Below, in pieces: positions 1 through 4,844 of a DNA stretch of 5,840 bases; position 1 is the first letter of the stretch, and the number at the start of each line of letters is the position of its first letter. Under the pieces are notes generated by a model. That model ran no database searches, was not told where the DNA came from, and saw only the letters and a program-made list of their open reading frames with translations. Source of the DNA: Acidimicrobiia bacterium (GTDB lineage: Bacteria > Actinomycetota > Acidimicrobiia > IMCC26256 > JAENVU01); assembly GCA_025357995.1 (NCBI GenBank), contig JANYLF010000302.1, positions 1 through 5,840 on the forward strand, given 5' to 3'. The translations under genes were made by a program, and so were the position numbers.

Positions 1-52
1 GGATCCGCAGCCAATTTTGCGCGATGACGCGGAAGTGGGAGGCCAGATCCAT
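1..52 (-). CDS. Partial N-terminus, probable Wzz-type chain-length determinant / polysaccharide tyrosine autokinase
   Basis: Only the first 17 codons are present; the gene runs off the left edge. Reading leftwards from an ATG at 52-50 gives MDLASHFRVIAQNWLRI. This closely resembles the cytoplasmic N-terminus of Wzz-domain proteins and of actinobacterial BY-kinases, which typically begin M-D/E-L-x-x-x-L/F-R-V/I-L and lead into the first membrane helix with W-L/I residues. Such proteins set polysaccharide chain length or regulate export, which suits a position next to a Wzy-type polymerase and glycosyltransferases. No Shine-Dalgarno precedes the ATG, but a TATCAT hexamer lies 9 nt upstream, suggesting leaderless or near-leaderless expression. 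An in-frame GTG three codons earlier (60-58) is an alternative start. The call rests on 17 residues and local context, so it is tentative. Confidence 0.42.
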   Translation of the reverse strand, partial: MDLASHFRVIAQNWLRI

Positions 53-61
53 GAGCCGCAC

Positions 62-67
62 ATGATA
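62..67 (-). promoter_or_regulatory. Candidate -10 element (TATCAT) for the wzz-like gene
   Basis: On the minus strand TATCAT ends 9 nt before the ATG at 52. It fits the TAnnnT form of sigma-70-type -10 elements in high-GC actinobacteria, and would place the transcript start within a few bases of the start codon. No convincing -35 is visible about 17 nt upstream. Confidence 0.3.
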
Positions 68-88
68 GGGGCGGGGTCGGCGCGGAAT

Positions 89-113
89 GGTGACAGTCGC
101 CGTGGCGAGCCAC
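89..113. promoter_or_regulatory. Two adjacent dyads upstream of the wzz-like gene
   Basis: GGTGAC-A-GTCGCC (89-101, one G-T type mismatch) is followed directly by GTGGC-GA-GCCAC (102-113, perfect 5-bp arms). They lie in the 88-base gap between the methyltransferase stop and the wzz-like start, just upstream of the candidate -10. The loops are too short for a stable RNA hairpin, and no U-tract follows on the minus strand, so a protein-binding site is more likely than a terminator. Chance is possible in GC-rich DNA. Confidence 0.22.
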
Positions 114-140
114 TTCCTCTTTCAGCTGACCGAGGGCAAA

Positions 141-890
141 CTATGGCTTGTTGAACACCATGTCGAAGGTGCAGGGCAGGAGACGCTGAAGCGGGGGCAG
201 GCGCTGAAGTCCGAGGTAGTAGACCGTCTCCACGCCGCCGCGGTAGGTGGTGGTGGGCGCGTAGTGAAGTTCCGGTATCAAGCCGGCCTCCTGACCGAGT
301 TCCATCAGATGGCGGTAGCGCAGGACATCTTCGGGGACGACCGGACGTTTGGCCATCACCCGTCTGAGTGCGGCGCGGTAGATCCAATCGCGACAGCCAG
401 GTTCGTGGAGATACAGCGCCCGTCCGCCGGGGCGCAGTATCCGTGCGATCTCCTCGAGTGTCCGGCGATGCGCGCCGAAGTGGTGTGCGGCAGCGAAGGT
501 GAAGACCAGGTCCACCGAATCATCGTCAAACGGCGTGGTGTAGCTCCGGCACGCCTCAGTGCGATCAAGCTTGGTGTCGAAGACGCGTTCCCATTGCGTC
601 ACCGACGCGATTGCATCGGGAGCGATATCGGTTCCGATGACGGTCGCACGCTCGCCGACCTGGGCCTTGACCATGCACGATGCCCAGCACTGGCCGCCAC
701 CTAACTCGATGATCGTCGAGGCGTTGTTGAAGGAGTCCGAAAACTGAATGAGCTTCTCGAGAAAGATCCGGCCTTCACTCATCTTGTGGGTGAGCAAATC
801 GACGGAGAACGTGCCGGGACGCTCTTCTTCGGATTCGGACCAGAACGCAATCTCCTGTCGTTCGCGTTCTTCGGCGGTGAAGTCACTCAT
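141..890 (-). CDS. Class I SAM-dependent methyltransferase (Methyltransf_11 type)
   Basis: A 249-residue protein, the normal size for a single-domain Rossmann methyltransferase. It would transfer a methyl group from S-adenosylmethionine; given its neighbours the acceptor is probably a sugar or glycan intermediate in the cytoplasm, but this is inferred. Visible motifs are the SAM-binding glycine loop TIIELGGGQ (residues 59-67), the acidic end of strand 2 GTDIAPDAI (86-94, D88), the strand-4 region DDDSVDLVF followed by AAAHHF (122-138), and the post-motif LRPGGRALYLHEP (152-164). An acidic N-terminal region rich in E and R (about residues 6-25) precedes the fold. The C-terminal third (about 170-249) has no motif I can name and probably forms the acceptor lid. 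The ATG at 890 has no close Shine-Dalgarno; an AGGGA lies about 15 nt upstream, too far to be typical. It follows the polymerase gene after 76 bases on the same strand and may be co-transcribed with it. Confidence 0.9.
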   Translation of the reverse strand: MSDFTAEERERQEIAFWSESEEERPGTFSVDLLTHKMSEGRIFLEKLIQFSDSFNNASTIIELGGGQCWASCMVKAQVGERATVIGTDIAPDAIASVTQWERVFDTKLDRTEACRSYTTPFDDDSVDLVFTFAAAHHFGAHRRTLEEIARILRPGGRALYLHEPGCRDWIYRAALRRVMAKRPVVPEDVLRYRHLMELGQEAGLIPELHYAPTTTYRGGVETVYYLGLQRLPPLQRLLPCTFDMVFNKP

Positions 891-897
891 GGCTAGT

Positions 898-927
898 GGA
901 ACCGTTCCCTTCGTTGGTACTGGTACC
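898..927. promoter_or_regulatory. Paired inverted repeats upstream of the methyltransferase gene
   Basis: The 76-base gap between the polymerase stop and the methyltransferase start contains two near neighbours with dyad symmetry: GGAAC-C-GTTCC (898-908) and GGTAC-TG-GTACC (916-927). Each has perfect 5-bp arms, and the centres are about 18-19 bp apart, close to two helical turns. Short loops argue against RNA hairpins. This arrangement would suit an operator for a dimeric regulator, or it may be coincidental. No clear -10 hexamer for the methyltransferase was seen in the gap. Confidence 0.25.
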
Positions 928-966
928 GAATCTCGATCGCGGTGGAGTCAGGCACCCGGCGAGGCC

Positions 967-2379
967 CTAATCGGCGCTCCGCGCGCGCGCGGCCTCACCC
1001 ACGTCGGGGGCCCCTCGCGCCACCTCGGGGGCGATTGTCGCGACGACGCCGATCATCATCCAGAACAGTTGGTCCATCGGGGTGAGCTCGAAGTAGGTCG
1101 CGACGAGGGCCGCGGTCATGATCGCGAGTAGCTGGGCCGCGGCGCCATTGACGAAGTCGCGGTCGATGCCGCTGCTTCTTCGCTCGACCGCACGGGTGAA
1201 CAAGAACATCGATACGAGCATGATGACCATGATCCAGAGCCCGAAGACCCCGAGTTCGAACAGCACCTTCAACCACGAGTTGTCCGGAACGTAGGTGGCG
1301 TTCGGGTCCTGGAAGTTGAGCTTGGCGGCCTTCTCGGCCGCGGCGCCCGTCGTGCCGATGCCGGTTCCCAATGGGTGCTCGGCGAACAGCTCGAAGCGTT
1401 GGTCCCACGAGACCGTGCGCGCCTGGAAGCTGGAGGAGCTGAAGACCGCGGTGCTCAACGTCGCGCCGGTCGGGACGAAGAGCGCGGCCAACAAGACGAT
1501 GGGGATTCCATAGATGAGCAGCTTGTAGCGATGGAACGCGAGGTAGAGCAGTCCGACGGCCAACCCCAACATCGCGCCGCGTACGAACGTGAAGAAGAGC
1601 GCGACGGCGATGAGCGGAAGTGTGAGGAAGAAGATCTTGCTGCGGAGTCGCTTCGGTTCTGCCAGTGCCATCGGGAGTCCGATGAGGACCGACAGCATCA
1701 AATAGAGCCCGAACGGGAAGGGCAGGTTGAAGGTCGAGAACGAGCGGACGATGGAGCCGGCAGTGAAGCGGATCGTGTCGTTGTACGCGTAGCCGATTGA
1801 GTTGAGGTATTGGTGTCCGACCACTTGTTGCCAGAGCCCGACAAGTGAGGTGACGATCGACATCGCGAGGAAGACGCTGACGAGGTGATCCCGATCGCGG
1901 CGATCGAGCGGGCAACGCCAGACCGCGATGGTGAGGAACGCGCTGAAGTACGCGAGGCGAAGTCCGACGAGGGCCGTGTTGCGATCTGATGACGTCGCGG
2001 AGAGGAGCCCGAGGAGCAGGAGCGCCGCGAACGCGAGCGTCCAACTCGGAAGCCGACGCCGCATCTGGGCCCGGGCCTCGGTTGGGCAGACGAACGTGAG
2101 CACGAGGAGCGCGAGGATGAACACCTGCTTCCAAGGGTGGATCGCCGCGGGTCCGAACTGCGCCAGGATGCCGTCGAACGGGAGGAGCGCGGAGAACAGG
2201 ACGACGCCGCGCTGGGGTCGTTTCAGCACGGCGATCCCGACGGGGATGATGACCGCGAGGATCAGGACGTAGAGCCCCCAGCCCATGACCACGCCGACCG
2301 ACACGGCGACAACTCCGATCCCGAACGTCCACGGCGCGCGAATCGGGTTCCTGCGCAACTCCTCGATCAACGCGGCCAT
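967..2379 (-). CDS. O-antigen polymerase/ligase family membrane protein (Wzy_C type)
   Basis: A 470-residue polytopic membrane protein with about 12-14 hydrophobic segments, among them roughly 16-33, 35-52, 84-98, 112-128, 138-154, 165-185, 222-240, 248-266, 268-283, 287-303, 375-395, 412-430 and 435-450. The pattern matches the Wzy/WaaL (PF04932) superfamily, which polymerises lipid-linked repeat units or ligates glycan on the outer side of the cytoplasmic membrane. Family-like landmarks are an arginine-containing VRSFSTFNLPFPFG (211-224), FTFVRGAMLG (263-272, R267) entering a helix, and a large external loop (about 304-372) with AEHPLGTGIG (333-342, H335) then PDNSWLKVLFELG (365-377), like the conserved H-P-L-x-G-x-G and N-x-x-L-x-x-x-x-E-x-G blocks. 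Polymerase and ligase roles cannot be separated from sequence alone; the cluster context favours polymerase. The start is ATG at 2379, with no Shine-Dalgarno but a TAGTGT hexamer 9 nt upstream. The gene follows the minus-strand glycosyltransferase after 49 bases. The charged C-terminal tail (451-470) is probably cytoplasmic. Confidence 0.88.
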   Translation of the reverse strand: MAALIEELRRNPIRAPWTFGIGVVAVSVGVVMGWGLYVLILAVIIPVGIAVLKRPQRGVVLFSALLPFDGILAQFGPAAIHPWKQVFILALLVLTFVCPTEARAQMRRRLPSWTLAFAALLLLGLLSATSSDRNTALVGLRLAYFSAFLTIAVWRCPLDRRDRDHLVSVFLAMSIVTSLVGLWQQVVGHQYLNSIGYAYNDTIRFTAGSIVRSFSTFNLPFPFGLYLMLSVLIGLPMALAEPKRLRSKIFFLTLPLIAVALFFTFVRGAMLGLAVGLLYLAFHRYKLLIYGIPIVLLAALFVPTGATLSTAVFSSSSFQARTVSWDQRFELFAEHPLGTGIGTTGAAAEKAAKLNFQDPNATYVPDNSWLKVLFELGVFGLWIMVIMLVSMFLFTRAVERRSSGIDRDFVNGAAAQLLAIMTAALVATYFELTPMDQLFWMMIGVVATIAPEVARGAPDVGEAARARSAD

Positions 2380-2388
2380 GCCCGACCG

Positions 2389-2394
2389 ACACTA
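2389..2394 (-). promoter_or_regulatory. Candidate -10 element (TAGTGT) for the polymerase gene
   Basis: TAGTGT on the minus strand ends 9 nt before the polymerase ATG, the same spacing as TATCAT before the wzz-like gene. It would give a leaderless or very short-leader transcript, which would explain the missing ribosome binding site. It lies in the 49-base gap after the glycosyltransferase stop, so it could be an internal promoter within a longer operon. No -35 is recognised. Confidence 0.25.
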
Positions 2395-2428
2395 CTGGCG
2401 CCGACCCGGCACTCCGCGGCGCATCGGA

Positions 2429-3487
2429 TCAGGTGCGAGTCCGGGGGGACGGCGCGCCACGCGCGAGCTCGCGTGCCAGAGCCATCAGGCGATCGGTGTG
2501 TTCGTCCCAAGTGATGGCGCCGGCAGGAATCACCGGCACGCGGAACTCGCGATCCGTACGCGCGGCAACGTCGGTGATCGCGGCGCGCCACCCCGTCTCG
2601 TCCTGCGGGTCGACGTAGTGCACGCCGGGGTCGTCGCCTCCGACTTCACGCAATGCGGCATCGGTGCTCGCGACCACTGGCGCGTGGAACGACATGGCTT
2701 CGAGCAGGGGGAGGCCGAACCCTTCCTCGAATGTGGGGAACAACACGACGCGCGTGTGCTCGTAGCACCACCGCAACTCGGGGTCGTCGGCCCCGCGGAT
2801 CCATGTGACCGATCCGGCGCGTTCGAGTTCGAGCAGCTCTCGGCGCACGGACCCGTCGGTGCCCGAATCGGGGCCGACAACCACGAGTGCGAGGTCGGCG
2901 GGAGGTGTCTCGCTCCAGATCCGGGTCAGCAATCGGAGGTTCTTACGCGGCGAGAGATCGCCGACGACGAGCGCGAACGCTCGGTCCTCGACGGCCGCGG
3001 GTTGCCGAGGCGCGGCCTCGATCAGTCGTTGGCTCATGCCGTTCGGGATCACGGTGCATTTCGCAGCCCAACCGTCGTCGAGCGTCTCGAGTCGGGCGTG
3101 CGTCGCAGCACTGACCGCGGCGAGCGCCGACGCGTCGGACAAGGAACGTCGGTACTGCGCGGGTAGGAGGACTCGCTTCGCGAGTGCGTTCTCGTGCGCG
3201 CGGGTGAGCGTGAGCAGATCGTGGACCACGAGCACCGTGGGGCGGCGGGTGCGCGGGATCAAGTGCTTACACCCGATGATGACCTCGGCTCCCGCCCGTT
3301 CGAATGCCGCCCCGGCCCGGTATCGATCCCATAACGCGAGTGAGAGTTGGTCGGCACGCGGTGACGTGACAAGCGTTTCGAGCGTGTCGCCGACGAGCGC
3401 TCGCACCGTCGGCGCGCCGGGCGTCGGTGTGAGGATCGTGAGTGAGACATCGGCGCGCCGGCCGAGCGCGCCGAGCACCTCGCGCAC
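2429..3487 (-). CDS. GT4-type glycosyltransferase (GT-B fold), minus-strand arm; true N-terminus probably further upstream
   Basis: From the first in-frame standard start (GTG at 3487) the protein has 352 residues. It carries the C-terminal nucleotide-sugar domain of retaining GT4 enzymes: VVGDLSPRKNLRLL (174-187, with R181/K182, which normally contact donor phosphate), VVVGPDSG (202-209), and FPTFEEGFGLPLLEAM (250-265), holding the E-x7-E pair E255/E263. The N-terminal acceptor domain includes VLVVHD (85-90) and VSAATHARL (125-133). It would add a sugar, plausibly mannose or a related hexose, from a nucleotide donor to a lipid-linked glycan at the cytoplasmic membrane face; donor and acceptor are unknown. 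Starting at 3487 would remove the first strand and the glycine-rich loop that opens the fold. That segment is encoded in frame just upstream (3488-3562) but lacks ATG, GTG or TTG. With it, length would be about 377 residues, typical of the family. It is the first gene of the minus-strand arm. Confidence 0.88.
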   Translation of the reverse strand: MREVLGALGRRADVSLTILTPTPGAPTVRALVGDTLETLVTSPRADQLSLALWDRYRAGAAFERAGAEVIIGCKHLIPRTRRPTVLVVHDLLTLTRAHENALAKRVLLPAQYRRSLSDASALAAVSAATHARLETLDDGWAAKCTVIPNGMSQRLIEAAPRQPAAVEDRAFALVVGDLSPRKNLRLLTRIWSETPPADLALVVVGPDSGTDGSVRRELLELERAGSVTWIRGADDPELRWCYEHTRVVLFPTFEEGFGLPLLEAMSFHAPVVASTDAALREVGGDDPGVHYVDPQDETGWRAAITDVAARTDREFRVPVIPAGAITWDEHTDRLMALARELARGAPSPRTRT

Positions 3488-3562
3488 GTAGCGACCGATG
3501 CCGCCCGGAAGGTCGACGGTGTCGGCAAGGATGCCGACGCGGAGTGGGTCACGCTCGTGGAT
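3488..3562 (-). other. In-frame N-terminal extension of the minus-strand glycosyltransferase, possible ATC start
   Basis: Reading upstream from the GTG at 3487 in the same frame gives IHERDP followed by LRVGILADTVDLPGGIGRY, then the annotated protein. The RVGI strand and GGIGRY loop are what a GT4 N-terminus should look like, so this segment was almost certainly translated in the functional ancestor. The frame is closed by TAG at 3598-3596, and no ATG, GTG or TTG occurs between. A GGAG (3573-3570) sits 7 nt before an ATC at 3562, an ideal distance, making ATC a candidate non-canonical start. Alternatively, a GTG at 3552 in the adjacent frame would read MTPLRVGIL if the CCC run at 3547-3545 carried one more C, meaning a sequencing error or a recent frameshift. 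Confidence 0.6.
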
Positions 3563-3569
3563 CGGTGGT

Positions 3570-3573
3570 CTCC
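3570..3573 (-). promoter_or_regulatory. Shine-Dalgarno-like GGAG for the minus-strand glycosyltransferase
   Basis: GGAG on the minus strand lies 7 nt from the ATC at 3562 and 17 nt from the GTG at 3552. Its spacing supports initiation at 3562 over the other candidates. It is the only well-placed ribosome binding site I see in the window. Confidence 0.4.
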
Positions 3574-3590
3574 GGTCGCTGCGGGGGCCA

Positions 3591-3599
3591 GTAGCCTAC
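3591..3599. promoter_or_regulatory. Symmetric divergent promoter core GTAGCCTAC
   Basis: The 9-bp element is a palindrome apart from its central base. It reads TAGCCT on the plus strand (3592-3597) and TAGGCT on the minus strand (3598-3593), both fitting the TAnnnT -10 consensus of actinobacterial housekeeping promoters. On the plus strand it ends 11 nt before the ATG at 3609, giving an almost leaderless transcript. On the minus strand it would give a leader of about 20-25 nt that contains the GGAG site. It sits in the only divergent interval of the window, so it could drive both arms. -35 boxes are not recognisable on either side. Confidence 0.42.
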
Positions 3600-3608
3600 G
3601 GCCTCCTG

Positions 3609-4844
3609 ATGCGCGTGCTCATGGTCTCGAGTCTGTGGCCCCCCGAGGTGCTGGGTGGTGCCGAGCAGTACGCCGCGGCGCTCGCGGAACGGCTCCAACT
3701 TGCGGGTCACGTGGTCGGCGTCGTGACGCTCGGAGTCGAGGCGGACGGTGTAGTGGCCACGGTCCCGTCGTGGCCGTATCCGATACAGGACTATGCCGCA
3801 CAGTCCGCAGTCCGGCGGGCGGGGTTCCATGCCGCGGATCTTGCTCGCCCCGATACCGGACGGATTCTCGACCGTACGTTCGCCGAGTTTGCGCCGGATG
3901 TCGTACACAGCCATGTCGTGCAGGGAATGGGCGCGACCGCGTTGACGCGTACTCGCCGGCGTGGCATTGGGCACGTGCATACGCTCCACGACTATTGGCT
4001 GTTGTGTCAGCGCAACTCACTCGTGCAACGCGACGGGTCCGCTTGCACCACGAGGTGCAGCTCGTGTCGTGTCATGAGCGACATTCGGAATCGTCAGATC
4101 TCCGCCCGCCCTCCGGAGGTGGTGATCGGCGTCTCCGAGGCGATCGCCCGACTTCATCTCGCGGAGCTTCCGTGGATGCGCGGTCGAACGCGCGTCATCT
4201 ACAACCCGGTCGAGCGCCCGCGGCCACGCGTGCCCCGCCGCGAAGATCGCGCGGTCACGTTCGGCTATATCGGACGATTGGGAATCGACAAGGGCGTGCA
4301 CACAATGGTGCGGGCGTTCGAACGCGCGCGGGTCGGCGACGCGCGGCTCGTCGTGGCCGGCGAGGGACCGGAAGCGCCAACAGTGCAGGCCGTCGACGGC
4401 GTCGACGCGCGCGGATGGGTGAGCGGTGCCGAAAAGGACGCGTGGTTCGACGAGGTCGATTGTCTGATAGTCCCGTCGCAATGGTCTGACCCTGCGCCGC
4501 TCGTGGTGAACGAAGCGCGCAGCCGCGGTCTGGCCGTTATCGGCAGCACCGCGGGCGGGATCCCGGAGCTGATCGCGCCGGAGTGCGTAGCGCTGCTCGT
4601 TCCCCCGGCCGACGTCGACGCGCTCGCGGCTGCCATGGAGCGCTTCGTTGCCGCGCCCAGTGAGTTCACACCTGTCGCGGAATCGCAACCCCTGGACTGG
4701 AACGGCCACCTCGAGGCGATCGAGGTCGCGTATCGGGCCGCGAGCGCCAGCGCGTCCGCCACGGAGCGTGGCGATCGAACACCCCTCGCGGGAGTACCCT
4801 TTCCTGATGCGCGTGGGAGTTCCTCTTCGGCAGGTCGCGACTGA
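3609..4844 (+). CDS. GT4-type glycosyltransferase with four-cysteine cluster, plus-strand arm
   Basis: A 411-residue GT-B glycosyltransferase that would use a nucleotide sugar to extend a lipid-linked glycan in the cytoplasm; the sugar is unknown. The start is ATG at 3609 because MRVLMVSSLWPPEVLGGAEQ is a classic GT4 N-terminus with its GGAE loop (residues 16-19). An upstream in-frame ATG at 3498 would add 37 unrelated residues antisense to the divergent gene. Domain landmarks are the acceptor-domain strand HTLHDYWLLC (124-133); cysteines C133, C146, C150 and C153, a pattern seen in a GT4 subgroup and possibly metal-binding or structural; GYIGRLGIDKG (219-229, R223 and K228); VVAGEGPE (248-255); VPSQWSDPAPLVVNEA (288-303); and STAGGIPE (313-320). 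The usual E-x7-E pair appears as D294/E302. The last 35 residues are A/S/T-rich and probably disordered. No Shine-Dalgarno is present. The 3' end overlaps the next gene by 38 nt in another frame, suggesting shared transcription. Confidence 0.92.
   Translation: MRVLMVSSLWPPEVLGGAEQYAAALAERLQLAGHVVGVVTLGVEADGVVATVPSWPYPIQDYAAQSAVRRAGFHAADLARPDTGRILDRTFAEFAPDVVHSHVVQGMGATALTRTRRRGIGHVHTLHDYWLLCQRNSLVQRDGSACTTRCSSCRVMSDIRNRQISARPPEVVIGVSEAIARLHLAELPWMRGRTRVIYNPVERPRPRVPRREDRAVTFGYIGRLGIDKGVHTMVRAFERARVGDARLVVAGEGPEAPTVQAVDGVDARGWVSGAEKDAWFDEVDCLIVPSQWSDPAPLVVNEARSRGLAVIGSTAGGIPELIAPECVALLVPPADVDALAAAMERFVAAPSEFTPVAESQPLDWNGHLEAIEVAYRAASASASATERGDRTPLAGVPFPDARGSSSSAGRD
4795..4800 (+). promoter_or_regulatory. 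Candidate internal leaderless promoter (-10 TACCCT) for the GT-C gene
   Basis: TACCCT ends exactly 6 nt before the ATG at 4807, placing the expected transcript start on or next to the A of the start codon, the classic actinobacterial leaderless layout. It lies within the last codons of the upstream glycosyltransferase, so it would add expression of the GT-C gene independent of the arm's first promoter. No Shine-Dalgarno is present. No clear -35 is seen. Confidence 0.38.

Noticed and set aside
1..6. GGATCC (BamHI) at the left edge as a cloning boundary
   Set aside because: An identical site occurs inside the window at 2797-2802, and no vector sequence is seen, so nothing can be concluded.
102..113. 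Possible intrinsic terminator after the methyltransferase
   Set aside because: The GTGGC/GCCAC arms enclose only 2 nt and no T-run follows on the minus strand.
87..704. A 205-residue open frame on the plus strand
   Set aside because: It is antisense to the methyltransferase, which shows all the SAM-binding motifs. No independent support.
995..2392. A 465-residue open frame on the minus strand overlapping the polymerase gene
   Set aside because: It is rich in Arg, Pro, Gly and His, lacks domains or hydrophobic segments, and lies one frame off the clear membrane protein. It is a high-GC frame shadow.
2285..3166. A 293-residue open frame on the plus strand
   Set aside because: It is antisense to the minus-strand glycosyltransferase, whose catalytic motifs are intact, and has no recognisable features.
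3259..3552. A 97-residue minus-strand frame starting at GTG 3552
   Set aside because: Its product is low-complexity Ser/Ala/Arg and lies one frame off the glycosyltransferase. Only its GTG is of interest, as a possible start separated by a one-base frameshift.
3498..3608. N-terminal extension of the plus-strand glycosyltransferase from ATG 3498
   Set aside because: The 37 extra residues are unlike any GT4 N-terminus, are antisense to the divergent gene and would cross the putative divergent promoter.
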